Notes: generated by a model not told the origin, from the sequence alone. A DNA stretch of 40,200 nt from Clostridiaceae bacterium (GCA_012840245.1 DULR01000069.1:1-40200); one strand, 5' to 3'; positions 25,316 through 36,200 are shown, counted from the stretch's first letter. Program-made: numbers and translations.

Positions 25316-26440
25316 ATGAAAGATATAAGATTGAACAAGCTCGCAAAACTCCTGGTTAATTATTCTGCCGCCGTAAAAAAAGGTGATTTCGTATTGGTAT
25401 CGGCTGACGAAGTTTGCACGCCATGGGTAGCAGAGGTCGTGAAGGAAGCGATATTGGCCGGTGCTCATGTTGAAACGCTGCTGTTTTCTCAGGAGATCGA
25501 TGAAATCAAGCTTAAATATTCAACTGAGGAGCAGCTGAAAGAATCCAACTTCATAATGGAGAATGTAATAAAAAAGGCCGATGTTTGGCTCTCAGCCTGG
25601 GGAGGCAGAAACACCAAAGCATTTTCAAACATCGATTCAGACAGGATAAAGCTAAAGTCTCAGGGAGCCGCCAGTTGGAGAAAAATTTATTCAGAAAGAA
25701 TGGGTGATAAAAGTCTCAGGTGGTGCGGCACTCAGTTCCCGACATACAGCGATGCTCAGGAAGCGTCCATGAGTTTGAGCGAATATGAGGATTTTGTCTA
25801 CGGTGCAGGCCTTCTGCATGTTGAGGATCCTGTCGCCGAGTGGCTCAGGATAAGTGCGGAGCAGGAGAAATGGGTCAGGTACCTTGATACAAAAGAATAC
25901 ATGCACATTATCTCGAAAGAAACCGACATTAAGGTCTGCATCAAGGGAAGAAAGTGGATCAACTGCGATGGAAAAGAAAATTTCCCGGATGGTGAAATTT
26001 TTACTTCACCTGTAGAGAACGACATCAACGGACATATATGTTTCAGTTTTCCCGGAATATATGCCGGAAAGGAAATTGAAGGAATCCGCCTGGAAGTAAA
26101 GGATGGCAAAGTTGTAAAGGCTGCTGCCGATAAAGGTGAAGATCTGTTGAAAGCTTTATTGCAAACTGATGAAGGCGCTTCATTCTTTGGTGAGGTTGCT
26201 ATCGGAACAAATTATGGCATACAAAAATTTACAAGAAATATGCTCTTCGATGAGAAAATCGGAGGCACCATTCATATGGCAATAGGTGATTCCATGCCGG
26301 AAGCCGGCGGCAGGAACAGATCGGCCATACACTGGGATATGCTGTGTGATATGCGGTCAGGCGGTAAAATTTATGCTGACGGTCAGCTCTTCTATGAAAA
26401 TGGAAAGTTTATCGATTCTGTATTAGAGGAAGCAAGGTAG
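25316..26440 (+). CDS. M29-family (thermophilic) aminopeptidase
   Basis: This cytoplasmic metallo-aminopeptidase of AmpS/PepS type releases N-terminal residues from peptides. I place the start at ATG 25316 with AAGGAG ten bases upstream, giving 374 residues; the frame extends upstream to 25220 but without a site. Likely metal ligands are Glu293 in FFGEVAIGTN, His320 in GTIHMAIGDS, and His339 and Asp341 in AIHWDMLCD. The N-terminal Rossmann-like half (VKKGDFVLVSADE) is as in the family. The mnmD-like gene starts one base after its stop, so they are probably co-transcribed. Confidence 0.9.
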   Translation: MKDIRLNKLAKLLVNYSAAVKKGDFVLVSADEVCTPWVAEVVKEAILAGAHVETLLFSQEIDEIKLKYSTEEQLKESNFIMENVIKKADVWLSAWGGRNTKAFSNIDSDRIKLKSQGAASWRKIYSERMGDKSLRWCGTQFPTYSDAQEASMSLSEYEDFVYGAGLLHVEDPVAEWLRISAEQEKWVRYLDTKEYMHIISKETDIKVCIKGRKWINCDGKENFPDGEIFTSPVENDINGHICFSFPGIYAGKEIEGIRLEVKDGKVVKAAADKGEDLLKALLQTDEGASFFGEVAIGTNYGIQKFTRNMLFDEKIGGTIHMAIGDSMPEAGGRNRSAIHWDMLCDMRSGGKIYADGQLFYENGKFIDSVLEEAR

Positions 26441-26441
26441 C

Positions 26442-27143
26442 ATGGAGATACCATTATATCTTGTTAATGAACATTTTGACGATCGCTATTTTGATGTGGT
26501 TAATGCTTTGGATGAAGCGCAGCAGGTATTTTTCAAAAATAATTATCTGATTGAGCGAATTACTTCAGCGATAGCATCGAATGTGCCCTTAAGGATCGGA
26601 GAGACGGGCTTTGGTGCCGGCCGGTCAGTGGTATCGCTTATGGAGTATATCAAAAAGAGCGGTTTAAGTAATATATCGATCGAATATTACACTGTTGAGC
26701 TTTATCCCTTGACCCCAGAAAGGATGCAGTTGATCTTAAGCGGCTTTAAAGACCGTGTAGGTGAAGAGATCGATGTCCTTGTCGAAGCATATAAAAGCAT
26801 CGATACAAATATTCCTGGCTGGCATACAATGAACATTCGGCAGTCCTTCGGTACCATCAGACTAAGTCTGTGGATTGGTGAAGCTCTTGAAATGGTTGAG
26901 GCATTGGAGCTTCCATGCGATGTCTGGTTTTTGGATGGACACGGACCAAAAAAGAATCCTTCAATGTGGCGACCCGAGTTGCTTATGGCTGTCGGGAAAA
27001 AAACAAGGGCCGGAGGTAGCTGCGCTACCTTCACTGTTGCCGGAGAAGTCAGGAGAGCGCTTATGGAAGCGGGTTTTACAATCAACAGACTTCCTGGATG
27101 CAACGGGAAAAAGATGGTGCTGCAGGGGATAAAAATTAACTGA
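26442..27143 (+). CDS. mnmD: Stand-alone tRNA 5-aminomethyluridine methyltransferase (MnmD/MnmC N-domain)
   Basis: The 233-residue product matches only the methyltransferase half of E. coli MnmC, which methylates the wobble uridine of certain tRNAs. Visible matches are DVVNALDEAQQVFFKNNYL, the SAM-binding IGETGFGAGRSVVSLM, and DVWFLDGHGPKKNPSMW, which parallels the FLDGFAPAKNPDMW of MnmC. The FAD oxidase half is absent, as in other organisms that use a separate MnmD. AAGG precedes the ATG. The 3' end overlaps the convergent nagZ by eight bases. Confidence 0.82.
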   Translation: MEIPLYLVNEHFDDRYFDVVNALDEAQQVFFKNNYLIERITSAIASNVPLRIGETGFGAGRSVVSLMEYIKKSGLSNISIEYYTVELYPLTPERMQLILSGFKDRVGEEIDVLVEAYKSIDTNIPGWHTMNIRQSFGTIRLSLWIGEALEMVEALELPCDVWFLDGHGPKKNPSMWRPELLMAVGKKTRAGGSCATFTVAGEVRRALMEAGFTINRLPGCNGKKMVLQGIKIN

Positions 27144-28362
27144 TGATCCCAAGACTCAGCTTCCATTCAAGAATGCGGAGCACTGATGAATCTATCCGTT
27201 CTTCTGTTATCTGCCCGTTTTTGACGGCTTCCATGACTGCCGGTATCTGCTGCTCAAAATCAGTGCAGCATATCAGATCGTTGCCTGCCAGAACGGCAAG
27301 GACAGATGCCTCATTGACTCCGGTAAAGTCTTTTATGGCATTCATGTATAAATCGTCTGTCATTATTACACCGTTGAAACCTAGTTCCTCTCTCAAGATA
27401 CGATGGACTTCAGGAGACAGGGAAGCAGGGTATTGGCTGTCCATTGATGAAACAATATTATGGGACACCATGACTGCTCCCGCTCCTGCTTCAATACCGG
27501 CCTTGAATGGTATAAAGTCGCTGTTTATGAATGTTTCATAGCTTCTGTAGTCATATGCTATCCCGGCATGTGTATCCTTATTGCCGCCATAGCCGGGGAA
27601 ATGCTTCAAAACGCAGCCAATCTTTTCTTTGACCATGACTGAGACGACTTTTTCAACGTATTTTGCTGTTTCCTCAGCATTTTTTCCAAAGGTTCTGCTG
27701 TAAATATAGTCGGAGCTGTCGGTGGAAACATCGCATACAGGGGCTATGTTTAAGTTTATTCCCAATGATTTTAAAAGCTTTGCCTTCTCAACAGTATCGC
27801 TCTCTATAAGATCAAAACCGCCTTCGGCATATAAATCCTGCGGGGACTTGAACGGATATGCCCTGTACTGGGGAAACAGGCTTACGCGGTTCACATCTCC
27901 GCCTTCTTCGTCAACTCCTATAAGCAGGGGGATTTTTGACACTTCCTGATAGCTTCGGATCTCTTCGGTTTTCTGAGCTTTTGATTTATCCCTGAAATCC
28001 TTCGCGAACAGTATCAAACCGCCCATATGATACTGCCTGATCTTTTCAGGAACATCTTCCTGAGGACATCTCACGATAAACATCTGTCCAACCTTTTCTT
28101 CAAGGCTCATTGATGCCAAAATTTCCTTTGCGCGGCTTCCGGAAGGATCAGTTGGCTCAGGAGATCCTGATGGTTCGGTGGATCGGGGAGGATCAGTCGT
28201 CCCTGAAGGGTCTGGCAAATCAGACCTGATGGGAGATGGGGTGCCTGTTTGATCTGGGATCACACTTCTTCCAAACCCTAACTCCTTCATAAGTCTGATT
28301 GAAAAAACCAATATAAATACTGATACTATCGACAATATGATCAATCTTCCATATTTTCTCAT
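27136..28362 (-). CDS. nagZ: Membrane-anchored beta-N-acetylhexosaminidase, glycoside hydrolase family 3
   Basis: This cell-surface enzyme probably removes N-acetylglucosamine from peptidoglycan fragments. An N-terminal anchor (MRKYGRLIILSIVSVFILVF) is followed by a Pro/Ser/Thr-rich linker at about 35-75 (TPSPIRSDLPDPSGTTD...). The GH3 domain has GVDEEGGDVNR, the KHFPG loop with Lys253-His254 and the nucleophile Asp336 in MTDDLYM. I choose the ATG at 28362, which AAGGA precedes at some distance. An in-frame ATG at 28392 would add ten residues but has no ribosome binding site. The single GH3 TIM-barrel domain without the larger C-terminal domain fits NagZ. It converges with mnmD. Confidence 0.87.
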   Translation of the reverse strand: MRKYGRLIILSIVSVFILVFSIRLMKELGFGRSVIPDQTGTPSPIRSDLPDPSGTTDPPRSTEPSGSPEPTDPSGSRAKEILASMSLEEKVGQMFIVRCPQEDVPEKIRQYHMGGLILFAKDFRDKSKAQKTEEIRSYQEVSKIPLLIGVDEEGGDVNRVSLFPQYRAYPFKSPQDLYAEGGFDLIESDTVEKAKLLKSLGINLNIAPVCDVSTDSSDYIYSRTFGKNAEETAKYVEKVVSVMVKEKIGCVLKHFPGYGGNKDTHAGIAYDYRSYETFINSDFIPFKAGIEAGAGAVMVSHNIVSSMDSQYPASLSPEVHRILREELGFNGVIMTDDLYMNAIKDFTGVNEASVLAVLAGNDLICCTDFEQQIPAVMEAVKNGQITEERIDSSVLRILEWKLSLGIIS

Positions 28363-28476
28363 CTTGATGCTTACTTTCCTTATTGATTCCATAAATAGTT
28401 TATCACAGTAAGGACTAAGTTAATAATTTTTATCAGCTTTCAAAAGATTATTGATATGTAATTAAATGAAAAAGTT

Positions 28477-28554
28477 AAAATTTATCATATAGTAGACATA
28501 AAGTAAAATTTATAGTAATATATGTAATAACAAGATTGATAAAATTTAGCATAT
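28477..28554 (+). repeat. Three AAAATTTA-type direct repeats before the Tad operon
   Basis: AAAATTTATCATAT (28477-28490), AAAATTTATAGTAATA (28505-28520) and AAAATTTAGCATAT (28541-28554) recur with start-to-start spacings of 28 and 36 bases in an AT-rich leader. They could be regulator sites or chance AT-rich similarity. No clear sigma-A promoter is visible at the expected distance. Confidence 0.3.
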
Positions 28555-28565
28555 GGTGGTTGAAT

Positions 28566-29633
28566 ATGTCACAAATTAGGTTAGTATTGGCTGACAGGGA
28601 CACGATGTTTCTGGAAAGATTCAGTGCCTACTTGCTGAATAATAAAAACCCCTCCTTTTCACTTATTCTGTTCTCGAATGAATCAATGCTTGACGAATGG
28701 CTGAGATCAGGCGAAAAGGCTGATATTGTGGCAATATCATCCGCCCTGTACAATGATCTTACTGAAAAACCCGACGACGACAATCTTGTTTTACTTAGGG
28801 ATTGTCCTGAAAGTATGCTGCCTGCCGGTTTGAAAAGCATTTTCAAGTACAGACCGGCCAGCTTTCTGATGAAGGAGATCATATCCATATGCGCCGGAAA
28901 AATCCCGCAGGATATTGATAATGAAAATGATCAGAGCAATATCAATTTAGTTCTGTATGCTGACGGAAGTGATGTGTTTAATCCGTTTGCTCCGACTCTG
29001 GCCGCAATAAAAACCGGATCAGGCCGAAAGACCCTTTATATCAGCCTTGACGAAATTTCAGATGCCGACGATTACTTTTCCGGTGATAACCCCAGGGGTT
29101 TAAGTGAAATGCTTTATTTCGTAAAATCCCGGAAGGAGAATTTGTCTCTAAAAGCTGAAGCATGCACTACACTAGATATTGGCACAGGAGTATACTTCAT
29201 GAAAGGGCATCACGACAGCCGGGATATTCTGAATCTGACTGAAAATGAACTTACAGCCTTACTTAAGTCTGTCAGCAGCAATTCTTCATATGAAGAAATC
29301 GTTATCTCAAGAGGCTTTTCAAATGATCCTCTTTTGCCTGTACTCATAAGATCGGCAAGTAAAATTTACATATCAGCTCTTAATCATTTCACATCAGCAA
29401 ACAGGATCAAAAAGATAAACAGCATCCTTCGCGAGTTTGAAAATAAAGACAACATGGATCTCAAAGAAAAAGTAGTATTTTGCATAACAAACGCTGTTCC
29501 CAATCCCCCCCTTGGTCTGGGCAGCCTTGATTACGGCATAAGATATCTTTCCGGTCCTATATATGGAAATAATTTATTATTAAATTCTTCGGGAAGATAT
29601 TTTTCTGAGCTGAAAGCGATCTCTGAAAACTAA
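28566..29633 (+). CDS. CpaE/TadZ-like pilus assembly protein with degenerate ATPase
   Basis: The 355-residue protein has a receiver-like N-terminal domain (about 1-110, IRLVLADRDTMFLERFSAYLL) and a MinD-like C-terminal domain, the arrangement of CpaE/TadZ that localises Tad machinery. ATG 28566 with GGTGGT five bases upstream is preferred to the upstream codon at 28536. Where a deviant Walker A KGGVGKT should lie, the sequence reads YADGSDVFNPFAP (from Tyr131), so the ATP-binding lysine is missing. The following LYISLDEISDADDYFSGDNPRGLSEMLYFV still matches MinD-type proteins. It leads the Tad operon, with cpaF six bases after its stop. Confidence 0.75.
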   Translation: MSQIRLVLADRDTMFLERFSAYLLNNKNPSFSLILFSNESMLDEWLRSGEKADIVAISSALYNDLTEKPDDDNLVLLRDCPESMLPAGLKSIFKYRPASFLMKEIISICAGKIPQDIDNENDQSNINLVLYADGSDVFNPFAPTLAAIKTGSGRKTLYISLDEISDADDYFSGDNPRGLSEMLYFVKSRKENLSLKAEACTTLDIGTGVYFMKGHHDSRDILNLTENELTALLKSVSSNSSYEEIVISRGFSNDPLLPVLIRSASKIYISALNHFTSANRIKKINSILREFENKDNMDLKEKVVFCITNAVPNPPLGLGSLDYGIRYLSGPIYGNNLLLNSSGRYFSELKAISEN

Positions 29634-29639
29634 AAGACA

Positions 29640-30914
29640 ATGTTACGAAAAATAGTGGGGTATGGCATTTCTATGTCAGACATAGGTGAAGTGATAAAGG
29701 AAATAAGGAAAGAAGCAGCTTCAATAACAGGTTCGTCTTTGAACTTAAGTGCGGAAGAATTCGATGTTATTTTACTTGAGCAGATCGAAGCGATCTGTTT
29801 TTCAAAACAGCTTATGAAAAAATATAGCGCTTCTGAGCTCAAAACGATCATAGATACCGTATTCAATCAGATGAGAAGACATGATGTGCTGGAGCCGCTC
29901 ATCAATGATAAAAGCATCACTGAAATCATGATAAACGGACCAGATAAGGTATTTATTGAAAGGAATGGCGTGGTTGAGGAAACCAACATTGCTTTTGAAA
30001 GCAGGGAAAGGCTTGACGACCTTATCCAGAACATGGTTTCAAAGATAAACCGAAGCGTCAATGAGGCCGAACCTGTCGTGGATGCCAGGCTTGAAGACGG
30101 GTCAAGGGTCAATGTAGTCCTGCCGCCAATTGCATTGAACGGTCCTTTGGTGACCATCCGAAAGTTCCCTGAAAAGCCTGTGACAGTCGATGATCTGATA
30201 AACTATGGCTCCCTGACTGCCGAAGCTGCCTTGTTTCTGGAAAAACTCGTAAAAGCGAAATACAACATATTTATCTGCGGAGGAACGGGAAGTGGTAAAA
30301 CATCATTCCTGAACGCGTTATCATCGCTGATCCCGCAGGATGAAAGGATAGTAACCATTGAAGACTCGGCAGAGCTTCAGCTTTCGACCATAAAAAATAT
30401 AGCAAGACTTGAGACTCGTAACGCCAATACTGAAGGCAAGGGCGAAATAAGCATGAAAACTCTTATCAAAACATCATTGCGAATGAGGCCTGAGCGCATA
30501 ATCGTGGGAGAGGTGCGCGGAGAAGAGGCTCTGGATATGCTTCAGGCAATGAATACAGGACACGACGGATCAATGTCCACAGGACATGCAAACTCTACTG
30601 CCGATATGCTCACACGGCTTGAGACCATGGTGCTCATGGCTGCTCCGCTCCCGCTGGAAGCGATAAAAAAACAGATAGCGTCAGCTCTTGATATAATCAT
30701 CTTTCTGTCAAGACTCAGGGACTATTCAAGAAGGACGATGGAGATAACTGAGGTTCTCGGTTATATGGACGGTGAAATAATGCTTAATCCTCTTTTTGTT
30801 TTTGAAGAGAAGGGAGAGGATCCCAACGGGAGGGTCCTGGGTTCCCTCAGACGTACAGGAAACCCTTTGGTGAACAGGCAGAAAGCAAAGCAGAGGGGGA
30901 TCGGTCTTGAGTAA
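29640..30914 (+). CDS. cpaF: CpaF/TadA secretion ATPase
   Basis: This hexameric ATPase powers the Tad-type pilus or secretion system. Its 424 residues contain the N-terminal [26 protein letters not shown] domain, Walker [10 protein letters not shown] (214-222, Lys220), the Asp box [11 protein letters not shown], Walker B region [17 protein letters not shown] and the His box STGHANS. The ATG at 29640 has a poor ribosome binding site. ATG 29673 is an alternative that would remove 11 residues; close coupling to the preceding stop favours the first. TadB overlaps its end by eight bases. Confidence 0.93.
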   Translation: MLRKIVGYGISMSDIGEVIKEIRKEAASITGSSLNLSAEEFDVILLEQIEAICFSKQLMKKYSASELKTIIDTVFNQMRRHDVLEPLINDKSITEIMINGPDKVFIERNGVVEETNIAFESRERLDDLIQNMVSKINRSVNEAEPVVDARLEDGSRVNVVLPPIALNGPLVTIRKFPEKPVTVDDLINYGSLTAEAALFLEKLVKAKYNIFICGGTGSGKTSFLNALSSLIPQDERIVTIEDSAELQLSTIKNIARLETRNANTEGKGEISMKTLIKTSLRMRPERIIVGEVRGEEALDMLQAMNTGHDGSMSTGHANSTADMLTRLETMVLMAAPLPLEAIKKQIASALDIIIFLSRLRDYSRRTMEITEVLGYMDGEIMLNPLFVFEEKGEDPNGRVLGSLRRTGNPLVNRQKAKQRGIGLE

Positions 30915-31671
30915 TGAAGGATGGAGGGAAATTCCCCGGTACGATGTTTATAAAATGAAACCGGAAGAATTTGTTCTCACTTTGGCAGTGGCCATGGCAT
31001 TCTGCTTCAGTGTGGGGATTATCTTCTATGAGGATATATTATTGTCGGCCATGTTTTCACTGGTCGGAATTCTGTATATCCCATTCCGAAAGAAAGAGCA
31101 ACTTAAGAAAAGAAAAGAAGCGCTGGCTCTGCAGTTTAAAGATACCCTTTATTTCATATCGGTATCCCTTTCAGCCGGAAAATCGCTTGAAACATCAATA
31201 ACAGAGGCCTATAAGTCGATCCTTGGGATATATCCCGATCCGGAGTGCGATATCGTCAGGGAACTCGAGATAATGAACAGAAGATTATTGATGAATGACC
31301 CGGTGGAGAAGATCTTTATGGATCTGGCCGAAAGAAGCCGGATAGAAGATATAAAGAGCTTTGCCCAGGTGATTTTGATATCAAAACGGGCTGGAGCAAA
31401 TCTGGTAGAGGTAATTAAAAATACTTCGGATACCATTCGTGAAAAGGTCGAAATCCATCAGGACATCCAAAGCATGATAGCGGGAAAACGACTGGAGCAG
31501 AAGATTCTGGGGATAATGCCATTCGTACTGGTCCTTTTCCTGAAAACCGGGTCGAACTATCTTGAACCGCTTGTGACAACTGTTTTCGGTCGTACAATAA
31601 TGACCGTTTCACTTGTAATGATATTGGTCGGACAATTCATTGCTCACAAAATAATGAGAATCGAGGTATAG
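30907..31671 (+). CDS. tadB: TadB-like inner membrane platform protein
   Basis: This is a type II secretion F-domain membrane protein of 254 residues. Two hydrophobic segments near residues 22-60 precede a cytoplasmic helical domain with QFKDTLYFISVSLSAGKSLETSI and the conserved FAQVILISKRAGANLVEVIKNTSDTIREK. Two hydrophobic segments end the protein (IMPFVLVLFLKTG and TIMTVSLVMILVGQFIAH). The TTG start at 30907 follows AGGGGG by about seven bases and overlaps cpaF. It would pair with TadC to form the platform driven by CpaF. Confidence 0.87.
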   Translation: MSNEGWREIPRYDVYKMKPEEFVLTLAVAMAFCFSVGIIFYEDILLSAMFSLVGILYIPFRKKEQLKKRKEALALQFKDTLYFISVSLSAGKSLETSITEAYKSILGIYPDPECDIVRELEIMNRRLLMNDPVEKIFMDLAERSRIEDIKSFAQVILISKRAGANLVEVIKNTSDTIREKVEIHQDIQSMIAGKRLEQKILGIMPFVLVLFLKTGSNYLEPLVTTVFGRTIMTVSLVMILVGQFIAHKIMRIEV

Positions 31672-31676
31672 GCTCC

Positions 31677-32552
31677 ATGGCTGTCATATCAGGAATACTG
31701 TTCATGATCTTTATTCTTGTGTTTGCAATATGTCATGCTGTTTACTCGAAAAGATACGGTGAATTTTTCGAACCACTGGACAATAAGACATATTCCTTTA
31801 AGTCTTTCCTTCCCGGTTGTCTCGGAATAATTGAGTCATTGAAACTGTCAGGGAAAGGAAGGTATCAGGCAAAACTGAACCAAAAGCTGGTCATGCTTTA
31901 CGGGAGCCGTTATATAACCTACTACACCAAAGTCCACTGGTCGGTTAAGGTATTTCATTTATTCTTAGGTTTAATGACCGGCTCATTCATTTGCTTCGCA
32001 GGAAACATCGGACTTTCGGCCCTTATCATCATTCCTGCCTTAGGGATAGGTTTGTTTTTTCTTGCCGACAAGAACCTTGACGACATGTACAGGGAAAGAA
32101 GGTTCATGCTTGAAAGAGATTTTCCCGGCTTTTTGAGCAAGCTGGTCCTTCTGGTAAATGCAGGATTGAATGTCAGGCAGGCTATAGAACGTATTGCGAC
32201 TGAAGACAATAAGGATTCTCCGTTATATCAGGAGCTTAGGACAGTGATCCTTGATATCCAGTCAGGAATACTGGAATATGAAGCCTACTCAGGTTTGGCG
32301 GAGAGGTGCAGGATAAAGCAGATCACAAACTTCGTAAGCATTATCCAGCAGAACATGAAGCTGGGCGGAAATCAGTTGATTTTTGAGCTTAAACGAATGG
32401 GGACCGAGTGCTGGGAGATGAGAAAAAGTATTGCAAGGCAACTGGGAGAAAAGGCTTCATCCAAGCTCATGCTTCCGCTGGCAATAATGTTCCTGGCTAT
32501 TGTCCTGATTTGTGTAGCTCCGGTCATACTGGAACTTGGGAGTGTTTTCTGA
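31677..32552 (+). CDS. tadC: TadC-like inner membrane platform protein
   Basis: The second F-domain protein has 291 residues. Hydrophobic segments lie near residues 3-20, 90-135 and 268-288. The T2SF region shows ERDFPGFLSKLVLLVNAGLNVRQAIERIA and the typical QITNFVSIIQQNMKLGGNQLIFELKRMGTECWEMRKSIARQLGEKASSKLMLPL. GAGGT lies 10 bases before the ATG. Its stop codon overlaps the ATG of the following TadE-like gene (TGATG), indicating coupled translation. Confidence 0.87.
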   Translation: MAVISGILFMIFILVFAICHAVYSKRYGEFFEPLDNKTYSFKSFLPGCLGIIESLKLSGKGRYQAKLNQKLVMLYGSRYITYYTKVHWSVKVFHLFLGLMTGSFICFAGNIGLSALIIIPALGIGLFFLADKNLDDMYRERRFMLERDFPGFLSKLVLLVNAGLNVRQAIERIATEDNKDSPLYQELRTVILDIQSGILEYEAYSGLAERCRIKQITNFVSIIQQNMKLGGNQLIFELKRMGTECWEMRKSIARQLGEKASSKLMLPLAIMFLAIVLICVAPVILELGSVF

Positions 32553-33199
32553 TGGGAAGGAGAAAGTGTTCTAATATAAGAGGCAGTTATACCCTGGAAT
32601 ATGCGATACTTATCCCCATAATCTGTTTTTGTGTTTTTGTATGTATTGCAGTATTCCTTGCGCTTTATCAGAAAACTCTCATCCAGAATATCGCAGAGGA
32701 TGCGGCTCAAAGTATTTCAAGGCAATGGGGATATAATCCGCTTCCTGCAGATCAGTTGGGAACAGGAGTATATAAGAGGGACACGTATGGATCCAGAGAG
32801 ACATACTGGCATCTGAAGCTATGGAACAACAGAAAAAAGGAGGAGCAGGCCGAAACGCAGATTTTAAAAGGACTCGACAGATTAGGGATACTTAAGCCTC
32901 AGTTATCTGAGCCTGTCAAAGTTAACGTTGACTTCAGGCCGGGTATACCTTCGGAAGTGATGGTGGAAATAGAAATCTCCTACACCGTACCCGGAGCAAA
33001 GCTCCTGAAGCTTTTTGGCAGAGGTGATCACATTACCGTAAAAGGGCAAGCGCGTTCGGCAGTATATGATCCCAAGGACATGATTAATGCCGCAGACTAT
33101 GTTTATCAGATAATACGGGAAACCAGGGTCTACAGGGACATAACCGCAAAAATAGACTCTTTGAAAGCAAATTTAAACAAGATTATAAGCAAGGAATAG
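32552..33199 (+). CDS. TadE-like pseudopilin 1
   Basis: The 215-residue protein has a short positive N-terminus and one hydrophobic helix starting GSYTLEYAILIPIICFCVFVC, with the Glu at the fifth position of the mature pilin-like segment as in TadE family members. The rest is an extracytoplasmic domain of about 170 residues with no recognised family. I choose ATG 32552, which overlaps the tadC stop; the frame extends further upstream inside tadC but with no site. It is probably a minor pilin or anchor of the Tad system. Confidence 0.8.
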   Translation: MGRRKCSNIRGSYTLEYAILIPIICFCVFVCIAVFLALYQKTLIQNIAEDAAQSISRQWGYNPLPADQLGTGVYKRDTYGSRETYWHLKLWNNRKKEEQAETQILKGLDRLGILKPQLSEPVKVNVDFRPGIPSEVMVEIEISYTVPGAKLLKLFGRGDHITVKGQARSAVYDPKDMINAADYVYQIIRETRVYRDITAKIDSLKANLNKIISKE

Positions 33200-33207
33200 A
33201 TCAGGAT

Positions 33208-36200
33208 ATGTTTTTGAAAAAAAGAGGGAGCACAACGGTTTTTCTTTGCATCATCCTCGCCGTGCTGATACCGCTGGCATGCATTTTGATCGATATATAC
33301 CGCTATTCTCTCGCCGTCGGACAGGCAAAAACCGCACTGAAAATAAGCAGCGAATCGGTTCTGGCTGCCTATGACCGTGGCCTTAAGGAGCAATACGGCC
33401 TTTTTGCCATTTATCCAAGAGAAAAGGAAGCCTTGGAAAAAGAAATATTCGAGTTGTTGTCCCAGAATCTGAACTATGGGGCAAGTGCTGACGGAGTTAC
33501 TGATCTTTATGGTTTTTCGGTTAAAAAGGTCGAAGCGATCCCATTTTATAACCTGAGCGAGCCCTTTGTTCTTGAGCAGCAGGCTGTGGAGTTCATGAAA
33601 TACCGGGCACCTGTCCAGGTCGTTCAGGAGTTTTATGAAAAACTGAAGATAATGATAGGGCTTATGAAGGAAGGCGATATGATCGAGCGGAAGATGGCTG
33701 TGGACAAGCTCATGAACAATATCAGGGAAGGCATGGTAAACGTAAGCTGCATGCTGCGGTATAAACTGTGCCTTATAAACTGCTCTGAGGATGGTATTGA
33801 CAAAAATCTTAAAAAAAGTGTGATAGCAAATGTTAAACCCTATATCAGCGACGCAGAGACCCTGGTAATGATGTCAAACGAGCTTGTTGAAGCGATTCAG
33901 GAAGCCCGGACGAAATACAGTGCTTTATATGGCAGCTGCAAAAAAGCCAGGGATGATTATGAGTACATACAGAGAGAACTGGATGACATATCAGACCAAA
34001 TGGCAAAAAAAGAGGCTGAATTGGCTTCGGTAAAAACCAGGCTGCAGACTGCTAAAGGGGATAAAGCCCGATCTCTTGAAGAAGAAAAAAACGCTCTGGA
34101 AGCCGAACTATCGGCTTTGAACGAGAATTATGCACATGTCAGGAATTCACGCGACAGTGCCTACAGAGAATATCTTTCGGCAGAAAGTGAGATCAACGAA
34201 TGCAGGAAAGAACTCGAAGAAAAATTGTCCTCGGCAGTTAATGGCCTTGAGAACGCAAGGCTTTTATATAACAGTGCCCAAAATGAGGCCAGGAGGCTTC
34301 TTCTGAATATTACGACTCATATTGCTTACCATAGTGATATTTTAAAGCTTATTGAAGAACTGACACCTAAGCTTAAAGAACTGGAAGAAGATAGTAAGTC
34401 ACTATTGGATGATGCCCGGGATAATGATAGCGGTGTATCCGATCAAATCTCAGGATCTCTTCAGGTCCAGCTTAAATCGATCCAGGCAGAGACATTATCA
34501 GACGTCCGGGAGAGATTGTCATGGAATCTTGATAAGCTGGAATCATGGAAGATTGTGACACAAAGCTTCCATGATATCCTTGCTGACGCGTTACGGGATC
34601 TGGATAGCGTGATAAAAGAAGCCAGTGACGCAATGGAAAAGCCTTTTGAAAAATCTTTTGAGGGATATAACAGCAGTCAGAATGTCACAGAAGCACTAAA
34701 ATCGTTTGAATCAGGACTTTCAGATCTTAAAAGCCTGAATGAGATGAAGGGATATTTCAAGATTCCCGAATACGCACTTGAACCCGAAGTGAACAATGAA
34801 GAATTGAAGGCCTTCGAAAAATGGTTCAATAAAAGATATCACGGCATTGAAACCAAAGAAGAAACACCTAAGGATGAAAAAGAACTTGAAGATGTCAGAA
34901 CCGGAGTTGGAAGCTTCGCTAATGAAGCAGCAGGACAGAGTGATTCCGAAGATAGGAACATTACTGATGATATTAACGGAAGTCTGGTGAATATCACTGA
35001 GAGATATTTAAAGCTTCCGTCAAAGAAAGGAGCCACAAGTTCAGATGAAGCTTTGCTGGCTATCGGGAGAACCATAATGGAATCCGAACTGAACCGGACG
35101 GTGAGTTTAAATCCATTTGATAAGCCTGTCGAAGGTCTTGACACGGTTAATGAAAAAGAAAAGAACTTTTTCGATTATGAGATGGAGCGCATCAAAGCGC
35201 TTCTGGAGATCATCGGGAATGCAGTGTCGGAAGGGCTGGAAAGCCTTATTGAAAGCCTTTATATGAATGAATATATCATGTCGGCATTCAAGTGTGTGAC
35301 TTCAACCGATGGTATCGAGCATGACATAGGATGGGGAAGGCCTCTTGACAAAACCTTCCTAAAGCAGGCTGAGATAGAGTACATACTCTTCGGGAACAAC
35401 TCGTCCCGACAAAACATTGGATGTGTAAAAAGAAGCCTCTTCGCTATCCGGCTTGTATTCAATCTTCTTCATGTTTACACCGATCCGGACAAACTGGCCG
35501 CGGCCCTGTCTCTGGCGACTGCTATCGCAGGCTGGACTGTTTTTGGCATACCCATTGTACAGAATTTTATCCTTATAGCATGGGCAGGGATGGAATCATA
35601 TGTGGATACCGATCTGCTCTTAAAGGGCAAATCAGTGCCTCTTATTAAAACCTCAGCGTCATGGTATCTGGGAGCAACCAATCTTAAAAATTATCTGATA
35701 AAAGGTGTCAAGGATTTTGTTCAGGACAAGATCGAGGACACAGTGGACCGGGCATCGGAAGCCATTCAGGAAACAGTCACAGGCATGATAAACGGCAAAA
35801 TTGATGAATTATTCGCACCTATAGAAAAAGGAGTGACGGATATTCTGGGTGATCCGGCTTCAACTGATCAGATTGAAACAGATAATTTACTGAAATCATT
35901 AGGAGCAGCATTTTTGGATAACCTTTCTTTCAGTGATTTGGAGAGCTTCAGGGAGAGTCTTGGAACCGCTGTCACAAAATTCTTTGAGGAAATAAAAGCT
36001 GCGGCTGCATCCTACAGTTCTTCACAGTTGGCGCATCTGAAAAGCCGGATGAAAGAATACATCAGAAATCTGATATTTGAGTCAGGCGGCTATAAACAAC
36101 TGGAAGACAGTGTTAAGAAACTGGGAAACGATCTGCTGAACAAGGGTCTGACTGTTGTGGAAGGCCAGCTTGACAAGGTGCTGGGCAAGGCGGGAAACAG

